From positions 1 through 64,000 of the forward strand of contig NZ_JAFIQU010000007.1 in the NCBI RefSeq assembly GCF_017355985.1: DNA of 64,000 bases, in the 5' to 3' direction. The DNA comes from Arenibaculum pallidiluteum. GTDB lineage: Bacteria > Pseudomonadota > Alphaproteobacteria > Azospirillales > Azospirillaceae. The translations under genes were made by a program, and so were the position numbers. Positions 18,103-25,679 of the stretch are shown here, piece after piece. Within the stretch, counting starts at the first letter, position 1. Each line of letters begins with the position of its first letter. The notes beneath the pieces are model-generated. The model searched no databases. It was not told the origin of the DNA and saw nothing but the letters and a program-made list of their open reading frames with translations.

Positions 18103-18126
18103 AAAGATTAAGAGAAAGATTAAGAG
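18103..18126. repeat. 12-bp tandem duplication in the glucosaminidase promoter region
   Basis: AAAGATTAAGAG occurs twice without a gap, the only AT-rich stretch between nfu and the divergently placed upstream end of the glucosaminidase gene. On the minus strand it gives two TTAA boxes separated by 8 bases. CtrA sites have TTAA-N7-TTAA, so this is one base too long to claim. Confidence 0.8.
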
Positions 18127-18174
18127 CCCTGCCATCCGCCGCCGGGGCGGCGGCAGACAGCACCCGGCAGGGGG

Positions 18175-18729
18175 TCAGCGGACCTGGCGGACCTCGACGA
18201 CTTCGGGGATGTAGTGGCGGAGCATGTTCTCGATCCCCGCCTTGAGCGTCGCGGACGAACTCGGGCAGCCCGAGCAGGCCCCGCGCATGCTGAGATAGAC
18301 GACCCCATCGTCGAAGCTGTGGAAGGTGATGTCGCCGCCGTCCTGGGCGACGGCGGGGCGCACGCGCGTGTCCAGCAGCTCCTTGATCTGCGAGACGACC
18401 TCGTCCTCGTCCTCGCTCTCGGCGTGGCCGGAGCCCACGTCCTCGTCCTCGAGCGCCGGGCGGCCCGCCGCGTAGTGCTCCATGATCGCGCCGAGGATCG
18501 CCGGCTTCAGGAGGTACCAGTCGCGGTCGTCGGACTTGCTGACCGTGACGAAGTCGTAGCCCAGGAAGACGCCGGTCACGCCCTCGATCTCGAACAGGCG
18601 CCGCGCGAGCGGCGAGCGGCGGGCCGAATCGGGCTCGGCGAAGTCGGCGGTGCCGCGGACAAGGACTTCCCGCCCCGGCAGGAACTTCAGCGTGGCGGGA
18701 TTCGGGGTCTGCTCGGTCTGGATGAACAT
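18175..18729 (-). CDS. NifU/Nfu-type iron-sulfur scaffold protein
   Basis: A 184-residue protein with an N-terminal Nfu_N domain (IQTEQTPNPATLKFLPG) and a C-terminal NifU-like domain bearing the cluster motif GACSGCPSSSATLKAGIE (CxxC). An acidic linker joins them. Nfu proteins deliver iron-sulfur clusters to target enzymes such as radical-SAM proteins. ATG at 18729 with AAGAGG upstream is chosen; the frame is open further upstream but that part is not conserved. It closes the murJ-to-nfu leftward run. Confidence 0.93.
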   Translation of the reverse strand: MFIQTEQTPNPATLKFLPGREVLVRGTADFAEPDSARRSPLARRLFEIEGVTGVFLGYDFVTVSKSDDRDWYLLKPAILGAIMEHYAAGRPALEDEDVGSGHAESEDEDEVVSQIKELLDTRVRPAVAQDGGDITFHSFDDGVVYLSMRGACSGCPSSSATLKAGIENMLRHYIPEVVEVRQVR

Positions 18730-18819
18730 TCTGGAACCTCTTGGCCCCATCGGCGCGGGGGCGATTCTCCGGACAAGGTGGGCCGCCGGGACGGCGATAT
18801 CAAGCGTCTCGGGGGAGGC

Positions 18820-19320
18820 TCATGTGACCGCCAGGATCTGCTCCTCGGTCAGCCGGCCCGGCACGATGGTGAGCGGGATCCGCAGCCGCGCCGCCCCCTT
18901 CCCCGTGAGGTAGGAGATCAGTGGGCCGGGCCCCTCGGGCCCCGTGCCGGCGGCGAGCACCAGGATCGAGATCCAGGGCTCCTCCTCGGTCAGCTTCAGC
19001 AGCTCGTCCTGGCGCACGCCCTCGCGGAGGTAGAGGCAGGGCAGGGTGCCGGTGAGCTGGTTCACGATGCGCGCATGGCGCTGCAGGATCTGCTCGGCCT
19101 CGACCCGGCGCTCCTCGCGCATGATGTCCTCGACCGCCATGAAGCCCAGCACCTCCCCCGGCTCCACCACGCAGAGCAGCGCGACGCGGCCGCCCGAGTT
19201 GCGGGCCCGGTAGCAGGCGTAGCGCAGGGCCACGTCCATCTCCGAGCTGTCGTCGACGACGACCAGGAAGATGCGGCGCGGCACCGCCGGGGTGCTCGAT
19301 CCGGAAAGGGGTTCGGGCAT
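18820..19320 (-). CDS. Universal stress protein (UspA family)
   Basis: A 166-residue cytosolic protein with the Usp fold: RRIFLVVVDDSSEMDVALRY at the start, GGRVALLCVVEP, and the C-terminal IPLTIVPG strand. The nucleotide loop is weak (AAGTGPEGPGPLISYLTGKG instead of the usual G-x2-G-x9-G-S), so ATP binding is uncertain. It starts 3 bases after the stop of the TIGR02186 gene and is probably co-transcribed with it. Confidence 0.9.
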   Translation of the reverse strand: MPEPLSGSSTPAVPRRIFLVVVDDSSEMDVALRYACYRARNSGGRVALLCVVEPGEVLGFMAVEDIMREERRVEAEQILQRHARIVNQLTGTLPCLYLREGVRQDELLKLTEEEPWISILVLAAGTGPEGPGPLISYLTGKGAARLRIPLTIVPGRLTEEQILAVT

Positions 19321-19323
19321 GGT

Positions 19324-20079
19324 TCAGACCCTCCTGAAGACCGCGCCCGCCGCCCAGCCGGACGCCAGCGCGACGGCGACCGCCGCGATGCCGTAGGCCA
19401 GCGACTGGCGCGTCGCGAATTCATACACCTCGGCCGAGAAGCCGATCTTGCTGACGACGAGCGGCGTCGTCTGCGCGCTGATGACCTGTCCGTTGCGGAA
19501 CAGGAAGACCCCCACCGTGTAGGCCCCCGTGGGGACGTTGGCCGGGAAGTGGATGGTGGTCCGGAACAGCCGGTCGCCCAGGAAGGTGACCGGCACCGGG
19601 CCCTCGGGGTAGAGGCCCTGACTCCGCTTGCCGCGGATCAGCGCCTCGCGGAACTCGGCCGCGCGGCCGGGCGGGGCGCCGGTCGCGACCAGAGCGATGT
19701 TCGAAGTCCCGATCTCCTCGCGGGCCAGAACGCTGGGCTCGGCCAGCCGCTCCACCGGGCGGCTGGTGGCGACCGCGTAGTAGCCGGGCACGTCGTCGAA
19801 CTCGACGCTGCGCGTGTTCATCCAGATCCCCGCGATGCGCTCCTTGCGGCGGACGTTGACCCTGCCCGCCGGCCCCTGCACCACCACCGCCACGTCGCCA
19901 GGGCCGTCGACCGCACCGAACAGCACCACCTCGGTTCCCGTGAAGCCCGTGGTGATGGCGATCAGGTGGCTCGACAGATCGGCCACGAGCTGCTGGGCGC
20001 GTGCCGTGGCGGCGAGCAGGATGCCGGCGCCCAGGATAGCTCCAAGGGCCATGGCCGAGAACCGCGCGGCGCGCCTCAC
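19324..20079 (-). CDS. TIGR02186-family membrane protein
   Basis: A 251-residue protein with an N-terminal signal/anchor (MALGAILGAGILLAATARA), an extracytoplasmic body (about 30-220) and a C-terminal membrane span (LAYGIAAVAVALASGWAAGA). Its stretches GTEVVLFGAVDGPGDVAVVV and GIWMNTRSVEFDDVPGYYAV match the TIGR02186 family, which regularly neighbours TauE/SafE permeases. I start it at GTG 20079, which overlaps the permease stop as GTGA and has GGAGGAAGG just upstream. The function is unknown; a partner role with the permease is likely from this coupling. Confidence 0.82.
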   Translation of the reverse strand: MRRAARFSAMALGAILGAGILLAATARAQQLVADLSSHLIAITTGFTGTEVVLFGAVDGPGDVAVVVQGPAGRVNVRRKERIAGIWMNTRSVEFDDVPGYYAVATSRPVERLAEPSVLAREEIGTSNIALVATGAPPGRAAEFREALIRGKRSQGLYPEGPVPVTFLGDRLFRTTIHFPANVPTGAYTVGVFLFRNGQVISAQTTPLVVSKIGFSAEVYEFATRQSLAYGIAAVAVALASGWAAGAVFRRV

Positions 20080-20993
20080 CCTTCCTCCATCCGGCTGAGG
20101 GAGTAGAGGTCCAGCGGAACCGCGATGAGGTCCCAGGCCAGCTTCAGCGCGACCAGGACCACCATCGCGCCCAGCAGGAAGCGCGCCTGCTCGCCGCGGA
20201 GATAGGCGCCGGCCTTGGTGCCGAACTGCGCGCCGACGACCCCGCCGACCAGCAGGAGCAGCGCGAGGACCACGTCCACCGTCCCGTTGGTGGCGGCCTG
20301 CAGCACCGTCGCGAAGGCCGTGGTGAAGATGATCTGGAACAGCGAGGTCCCAGCCACCATGGCGGTGGGCATGCCCAGCAGGTAGATCATCGCCGGGACC
20401 AGCAGGAAGCCGCCGCCGATGCCCATGATGGCGACCAGCAGCCCGCCTACCAGCCCGATGCCCCCCGGCAGCAGCGCCGAGACGTAGAGCCGCGAGCGCG
20501 GGAAACGCATCTTGAAGGGCAGGCCGTGGAGCCAGGTATGGACGTGCAGCTTGCGCCGCGCCGGCATGCGGCGGCGCTTGATCAGGGCCCGCGCGCTCTC
20601 GAACACCATCAGCCCGCCGATCACGCCCAGGAACAGCACGTAGCTCAGCGAGATCACCAGGTCGATCTGCCCGATCCGCTGCAGCACGGCGAAGATCCCG
20701 ACGCCTCCGGTCGTTCCCAGGACGCCGCCCACCAGCATCACGACGCCCATCTTCATGTCGACGTTGCCGCGCCGCCAGTGGGCGAGCACGCCCGACAGGC
20801 TGGCGGCGACGAGCTGGTTGGCCTGCGTGCCGACGGCCACCGCGGGCGGCACGCCAACGAAGATCAGCAGCGGCGTCATCAGGAAGCCTCCGCCGACGCC
20901 GAAAAGCCCGGACAGGAATCCGACCACCCCGCCCATGAGCAGAAGCAGCAGGGCGTTCACCGACATCTCGGCAATGGGCAGGTAGATCTGCAT
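20076..20993 (-). CDS. TauE/SafE-family sulfite/anion permease
   Basis: A 305-residue inner-membrane protein with about eight spans and two TauE repeats. Both carry the glycine motif: FLSGLFGVGGGFLMTPLLIF near residues 24-43 and GLLVAIMGIGGGFLLVPAMI near 183-202. The central loop (KRRRMPARRKLHVHTWLHGL) is cytosolic and basic. Members move sulfite, sulfoacetate or other anions outward. ATG at 20993 is chosen. The downstream TIGR02186 gene overlaps its stop. Confidence 0.88.
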   Translation of the reverse strand: MQIYLPIAEMSVNALLLLLMGGVVGFLSGLFGVGGGFLMTPLLIFVGVPPAVAVGTQANQLVAASLSGVLAHWRRGNVDMKMGVVMLVGGVLGTTGGVGIFAVLQRIGQIDLVISLSYVLFLGVIGGLMVFESARALIKRRRMPARRKLHVHTWLHGLPFKMRFPRSRLYVSALLPGGIGLVGGLLVAIMGIGGGFLLVPAMIYLLGMPTAMVAGTSLFQIIFTTAFATVLQAATNGTVDVVLALLLLVGGVVGAQFGTKAGAYLRGEQARFLLGAMVVLVALKLAWDLIAVPLDLYSLSRMEEG

Positions 20994-21031
20994 CGGGTGT
21001 CGCGGAACCCGGGCGGGAGGGCGGCGGCAGA

Positions 21032-21622
21032 TTAGCCGCTGACGGCATCCCTGACCACCGCGACGACCAGCCGGGCGCCGCGCTCGAGCGCGGCGGCGTC
21101 CAGCCCGGCGCGCCCCGGCAGGCCCGCGACCGCGTCGGGGAAGGGCGGGACGTGGACGAAGCCCACGGGAAGGTCGGGCCAGCGGCGGCGCGCCGAGAAG
21201 AACAGGTGGTTGCAGACATAGGTGCCTGCATGGGCGCTGGCCCCGGCCGGCAGCTCCGCCGCGGCCAGGGAATCGACGATCGCCTCGACCGGTAGGGTCG
21301 ACCACAGGGCGGCCGGCGCCTCGGGCGCGATCATGCGGCCCCGGCGGAACTCGCCGGAATTGTCCGGACGGTCCGACTCGTCGAGGTTCAGCGCGACCCT
21401 CTCGACCGCGATCCGGTCGGTGGAGAAGGACAGGCCGAAGGACACCACGGCGCGCGGCCGGTGAAGCTCGACCAGCTCGGCCAGGCGCGCGACCGAACCC
21501 TCCCAGGTCACCGGCAGCACGGCGGCGGCGATGCCAGGCGTGCCGGCGAGGCGCCCGATCAGCCAGGAGGTCGGGTTGGCCGCGTGCTCGGCGAAGGCCT
21601 CGAAGCCGGTGACGAGGATCAC
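21032..21622 (-). CDS. pcp: Pyroglutamyl-peptidase I
   Basis: A 196-residue cysteine peptidase of family C15, which removes N-terminal pyroglutamate from peptides. The N-terminus [15 protein letters not shown] matches the family; the catalytic Cys is in [11 protein letters not shown] and the His in GFVHVPPFP. The GTG start at 21622 overlaps the trpS stop as GTGA. It is slightly shorter than typical Pcp (about 210-215). Confidence 0.9.
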   Translation of the reverse strand: MILVTGFEAFAEHAANPTSWLIGRLAGTPGIAAAVLPVTWEGSVARLAELVELHRPRAVVSFGLSFSTDRIAVERVALNLDESDRPDNSGEFRRGRMIAPEAPAALWSTLPVEAIVDSLAAAELPAGASAHAGTYVCNHLFFSARRRWPDLPVGFVHVPPFPDAVAGLPGRAGLDAAALERGARLVVAVVRDAVSG

Positions 21623-22617
21623 GGGCGGAGCAGCCCGACGACGTCCCGCACCTCGGCCATGGTGCTCTCGGCGATCGCGCGGGCGCGCTCGCCGCCGCGG
21701 CGCAGGATCCGGTCGATCTCCGCGGGGTCCTTCATCAGCCGGTTCATCTCGGCCGTGATCGGTCCCAGCTTCGCGACGGCGAGGTCGACGAGCTCGCCCT
21801 TGAAGCCGCTGAACTGCGCCCCCGCGAACCGGCCCAGCACGTCCAGCCGCGAGGTGCCCTCGAGCGCCGCGTAGATGGTGACGAGATTGTCGGCCTCCGG
21901 CCGTGCCTCGAGCTCTTCGATGGTGGCGGGCAGCGGCTCGGGATCGGTCTTGGCCTTCCGGATCTTCTGCGCGATCGCGTCCGCGTCGTCGGTCAGGTTG
22001 ATGCGCGAATAGTCCGAGGCGTCGGACTTGGACATCTTCTTGGTGCCGTCGCGCAGGCTCATCACCCGCGTCGCCTCGCCCATGATCTGCGGCTCGGGCA
22101 GCGGGAAGACGTCGCGCCCGTAGTTGCGGTTGAACGCGCCGGCGATGTCGCGGGCGAGCTCCAGGTGCTGCTTCTGGTCCTCGCCCACGGGCACGTGGGT
22201 CGCCTTGTACAGCAGGATGTCCGCGGCCATCAGAACCGGGTAGGCGTAGAGCCCGAGGCCCGCCTGGTCGCGGTTCTTGCCCGCCTTGTCCTTGAACTGG
22301 GTCATGCGGTTCAGCCAGCCCAGCGGCGTGAGGCAGCTGAAGATCCAGGACAGCTCGGAATGCCCGGCCACGTAGGACTGGTTGAAGAGGATGTTGCGCT
22401 CCGGGTCGATGCCGGCGGCGATGTAGGCCGCGGCGACCTCGCGCGTGTTGTTCAGCAGCGCCTTGGGATCCTGCGGCAGCGTGATCGCGTGCAGGTCCAC
22501 GACGCAGAAGATGCTCTCGAACTGGTTCTGGAGCTCGACCCAGTTCCGCAGCGCCCCGAGATAGTTGCCGAGATGAAGCGCGTAGGTGGGCTGCATGCCC
22601 GAGAAGATGCGGTTCAC
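21619..22617 (-). CDS. trpS: Tryptophan--tRNA ligase
   Basis: A 332-residue class I aminoacyl-tRNA synthetase. The HIGH motif appears as [10 protein letters not shown] just after GMQPTYA, and [15 protein letters not shown] supplies the KMSKS loop at about residue 194. Length and domain order are normal. The start is GTG at 22617 with GGAGAGA upstream. It follows murJ in the same direction, an arrangement frequent in alphaproteobacteria. Confidence 0.96.
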   Translation of the reverse strand: MNRIFSGMQPTYALHLGNYLGALRNWVELQNQFESIFCVVDLHAITLPQDPKALLNNTREVAAAYIAAGIDPERNILFNQSYVAGHSELSWIFSCLTPLGWLNRMTQFKDKAGKNRDQAGLGLYAYPVLMAADILLYKATHVPVGEDQKQHLELARDIAGAFNRNYGRDVFPLPEPQIMGEATRVMSLRDGTKKMSKSDASDYSRINLTDDADAIAQKIRKAKTDPEPLPATIEELEARPEADNLVTIYAALEGTSRLDVLGRFAGAQFSGFKGELVDLAVAKLGPITAEMNRLMKDPAEIDRILRRGGERARAIAESTMAEVRDVVGLLRP

Positions 22618-22681
22618 TGCGTCTCTCCGGAGGTGTCGGGGTGCCGAGGCGGGCCGTTATCCCCCGAGACGCACGGCGAAA

Positions 22682-24247
22682 TCAAGCGGCCGGCTCCCGC
22701 GCGAGCAGGCCGCGCAGCTCCGCCAGGTCGACCGCGCCGAGGGCGCGCGCCGCCGCCAGGAACACGGCGATGCCCAGCAGCACCAGCGCGCCCAGCGTGG
22801 CGAAGCGCAGCAGGCCAGGGCCTTGGGCGATCCAGGCCTCGGCCATGGGCAGGGCCGGCAGCAGGGCTGCGCCCATGGCGAGGCAGGCCAGCGCCACGCG
22901 GGGCGTGCGCCCGCGCAGCCGGGCATCCAGGTCGAGCCAGCCGCGGCGCCGCAGGGCGAGCGCCAGCACCCCCAGGTTCACCCAGGCCGAGAGCCCCGTC
23001 GCCAGCGCGATCCCGGTCGTGCCGAGCGGGCCCGAGAGCGCGAGGCCCAGTCCGGCATTGGCCATGGCGGCCGCTGCCGCCGCGCGGACCGGCGAGGCCG
23101 TGTCGTGGCGCGCGAAGAAGGCGGCACCCAGCACCTTGGCCATGACATAGGCCGGGATCCCGGCCGCATAGGCCGCGAGGGCCGCCGCGGTGGCGCGCGT
23201 CTCGGCGGGGCCGAAGGCGCCGCGCTCGAAGAGCACGCGGATGATCGGCTCGGCCAGCATGGCCAGCGCGATCGCCGCCGGCAGCCCCAGGACGATCCCG
23301 AACTCCAGCCCGCGGCTGAGATGGGCGCGCAGGCCGTCCCGGTCGCCCGCCGCCGCCCGACGCGCGAGGACCGGCAGGAGGGCGGTGCCCACAGCGGTGC
23401 CGATCACGCCCAGGGGGAGCTGGTTCAGCCGGTCGGCGTAGTACAGCGCCGAGACCGCGCCCGCGGGCAGCAACGATGCCAGTACCACGTTCACGAACAG
23501 GTTCACCTGCACGATGCCGGCCCCCAGTGCGCCCGGCCCCAGCACCGCCAGCAGCCGGCGCACGCGCGGTGTCAGGCGCGGCTGCGGCAGGCGGACCGTG
23601 ATCCCCGCGGACCGGCAGGCGGCCGCCAGCCAGACGAGCTGCAGCGCACCCGCGACGGTGACCGCCGCCGCCATGGCGCGCCCGGGTTCCATGCCCAGCG
23701 CCCGCGCCCCCGCAAGGCCAGCGACCAGCGTCAGGTTGAAGGCGATCGGCGCCGCCGCGAATGGGCCGAAGCGGTCGAGCCCGTTCAGGATCCCGCCCAG
23801 CAGGGCGACCAGCGAGACCAGCATCAGGTAGGGCAGGGTCAGCCGTGCGTAGTCCACGGCGGTGGCGAAGCGCAGCGCGTCGTCGGTGAAGCCCGGCGCC
23901 AGCACCGCGATCAGGCCCGGGGCGAGGACCACCGCCGCAGCCGTGACAGGCAGCAGGACCGCGAGCAGGACCGCGAGCGCCTCGCCTGCGAATGCCTGGG
24001 CGGCGGCCCGGCCGCGGGACTGCAGCTCGGCCGAGAAGAGCGGCACGAAGGCCACCGTGAAGGCCCCCTCGGCGAAGAGCCGGCGGAACAGGTTCGGCAG
24101 CTTCAGCGCCACGAAGAAGGCGTCGGCCACCGGGCCCGCCCCCAGCAGGGCGGCCGTCAGGACGTCGCGGGCGAAACCCGCCAGCCTCGAGAGCAGGGTC
24201 AGGCCGCCGACGGTGGCGACGGCACGGGCGAAATTCATGGGCCGCAT
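22682..24247 (-). CDS. murJ: Lipid II flippase MurJ
   Basis: A 521-residue inner-membrane protein with about 14 spans that flips lipid-linked peptidoglycan precursor outward. The N-terminus has the MurJ signature TLLSRLAGFARDVLTAALLG, then ADAFFVALKLPNLFRRLFAE and EGAFTVAFVPLFSAE; these contain the conserved Arg residues of the transport cavity. ATG at 24247 or 24238 may start it. The gene is the first of the leftward run that continues with trpS and pcp. Confidence 0.95.
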   Translation of the reverse strand: MRPMNFARAVATVGGLTLLSRLAGFARDVLTAALLGAGPVADAFFVALKLPNLFRRLFAEGAFTVAFVPLFSAELQSRGRAAAQAFAGEALAVLLAVLLPVTAAAVVLAPGLIAVLAPGFTDDALRFATAVDYARLTLPYLMLVSLVALLGGILNGLDRFGPFAAAPIAFNLTLVAGLAGARALGMEPGRAMAAAVTVAGALQLVWLAAACRSAGITVRLPQPRLTPRVRRLLAVLGPGALGAGIVQVNLFVNVVLASLLPAGAVSALYYADRLNQLPLGVIGTAVGTALLPVLARRAAAGDRDGLRAHLSRGLEFGIVLGLPAAIALAMLAEPIIRVLFERGAFGPAETRATAAALAAYAAGIPAYVMAKVLGAAFFARHDTASPVRAAAAAAMANAGLGLALSGPLGTTGIALATGLSAWVNLGVLALALRRRGWLDLDARLRGRTPRVALACLAMGAALLPALPMAEAWIAQGPGLLRFATLGALVLLGIAVFLAAARALGAVDLAELRGLLAREPAA

Positions 24248-24381
24248 GCCTACCCGACTTTCGGCGGAGGGGGAAGCTCCGCCGGCGGCGTCCGGACGGG
24301 TAGGACGTTACCACGTCAGCGCGGCATCGCAGCATGCACCGCTGGAGTAGAGTGTCTTGCGGCGCGCGACAACCCTGAGCC

Positions 24382-25392
24382 ATGAGCGAATTCCCAGATC
24401 ACGGCCGAGAAGCCCTGTTCGTCGACGTCCTGCTCGAACTGGTGGGCCGGCGCCCGCTCGTCGTGCTGATGGATCCCGACGCGTCCCGCCGTGCGGCCCT
24501 GCTGGACCGGCTGGTCGGCCATCTTCGGGCCGGCGACGCGCTGGTGGAGACCGATCCCGTTCCGGCCGAGCCCGAGCGGCTGCTGGCCGAGCTGGCGCCG
24601 CGCTTGGCGGCCGCGCCCTTGGGAGTCCTGGTGGTCGACGCGGCCGAGAGCCGGGATCCCGACCTGATCCGGCGGCTCGTGCTGATGGCGGGCGGCCAGC
24701 CCTGCCACGGGCCCGCGCTCCAGGTGCTGCTGGCCGGCGGCCCCCGCCTTGCCGAACTCCTGCAAACCCCGCCCCTGCGCGAGCAGGTCGAGCGGATCGG
24801 GGCGGTCCGGCGCGCCTGCGACCACGTGCCGGCGGCTGCGCCCAGCCGTCCGCGCGATCCCGTTCCAATGGTGCCGAACGCGGCCAAGGGAACGGTCAAG
24901 GCGGCAGCCAGGACGGCAGCCATCATTCCGCTCGGGCCGCGGCGGCGCGTGGTGCTCGCCGCGCTGGGCTTCGTCGCCTTCGCCGCCGGACTGACCGCGA
25001 ACACGGCGGCGCGGCACCTGGCCCCGCCGGAGGTTCCGGAGCAGCGGCTCGAGATCGTGCGCGCGGCCCTGCCGGCCCCGCTTCCGAAGCCGCCGGCCTC
25101 GGAGCCGGTGGTGGCGGAGGCCGAGGCCGACATCCCGGTGCCAGTTCCCAGGCCCGCCGCCGCGCCGGAGCCGCGCCGCAACGCGTCCCGTCACGCCGAC
25201 AAGGGCAACGCCGTCAAGCCGGGCACGCGGACCCAGCGGGCGCGGCCGCAGTCCTACGCCGAGGATGGCTGTCGCCGCGGCATCGGCGGGCAGACGGTCC
25301 GGGAAGCCTCGGTCCAGGCGGTGCTGGAGGGATTTGTCTCCGACATCCGCAGCCTCGGCCATTGCCTGATTCCCTCGGCCTCGGCCCGCTGA
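24382..25392 (+). CDS. ExeA/GspA-like protein without Walker A, single membrane span
   Basis: A 336-residue protein of unclear function. Residues about 15-145 resemble the AAA core of ExeA/GspA: LVVLMDPDASRRAALLDRL stands where Walker A is expected but has no GxxGxGKT, VLVVDAAES mimics Walker B with the second acidic residue shifted, and LQVLLAGGPRLAELLQTPPL then REQVERIGAVRR matches the family's sensor region. A single membrane span lies at about 194-212, followed by a Pro-rich linker and a C-terminal segment with two Cys. It may be a scaffold derived from an ATPase. It is divergent from murJ and convergent with glnD. Confidence 0.6.
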   Translation: MSEFPDHGREALFVDVLLELVGRRPLVVLMDPDASRRAALLDRLVGHLRAGDALVETDPVPAEPERLLAELAPRLAAAPLGVLVVDAAESRDPDLIRRLVLMAGGQPCHGPALQVLLAGGPRLAELLQTPPLREQVERIGAVRRACDHVPAAAPSRPRDPVPMVPNAAKGTVKAAARTAAIIPLGPRRRVVLAALGFVAFAAGLTANTAARHLAPPEVPEQRLEIVRAALPAPLPKPPASEPVVAEAEADIPVPVPRPAAAPEPRRNASRHADKGNAVKPGTRTQRARPQSYAEDGCRRGIGGQTVREASVQAVLEGFVSDIRSLGHCLIPSASAR

Positions 25393-25413
25393 GCGCCGGC
25401 ATCTCCCCTCAGA

Positions 25414-25665
25414 TCAGAACGGTATCCCCAGGCGCCAGTCGATGCCGCTGCGGTTGCCGCCGCGCGCCTCGACCTCCACCGGCGGGCGGCCGGCGCAGCC
25501 CGGCAGGACCGCGACCACCCCCAGCAGCAGCAGCGCGGCGGCGCGGCCGCGGCTGCGCAGCATGGCCAATCCGCGCCTTGGCTTCGCGATCATTCCGCGG
25601 CTTCGCCCTCTGATCATTCCGCGGCTTCGCCCTCTGATCATTCCGCGGCTTCGCCCTCTGATCAT
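25414..25665 (-). CDS. Small lipoprotein coupled to glnD
   Basis: The core frame encodes a lipoprotein: LLLLGVVAVLPGC has a lipobox (LPGC) and the short mature part ends SGIDWRLGIPF. From ATG at 25563 it is 49 residues. The frame stays open upstream through the 24-bp repeat, and an ATG at 25665 overlaps the glnD stop codon as ATGA, giving an 83-residue product beginning with MIRGRSRG repeats. Five in-frame ATGs therefore exist (25665, 25641, 25617, 25593, 25563). The basic N-terminal repeats would extend the signal peptide's n-region. Which start is used cannot be decided from sequence. No family was recognised. Confidence 0.6.
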   Translation of the reverse strand: MIRGRSRGMIRGRSRGMIRGRSRGMIAKPRRGLAMLRSRGRAAALLLLGVVAVLPGCAGRPPVEVEARGGNRSGIDWRLGIPF

Positions 25666-25679
25666 TCCGCGGCTTCGCC
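25588..25679. repeat. 24-bp tandem repeat across the glnD stop codon
   Basis: Three full units of GATCATTCCGCGGCTTCGCC plus CTCT (25588-25611, 25612-25635, 25636-25659) and a partial unit (25660-25679). The partial unit is the end of glnD itself and encodes GEAAE and the stop. Each unit repeats the last glnD codons, the stop and an overlapping ATG. Confidence 0.95.

Noticed and set aside
18103-18126. CtrA site (TTAA pair) before the glucosaminidase gene
   Set aside because: The two TTAA boxes are 8 bases apart instead of 7 and arise from a 12-bp tandem duplication.
25588-25679. CRISPR-like array
   Set aside because: Units are contiguous 24-mers without spacers; it is a simple tandem repeat of a gene end.
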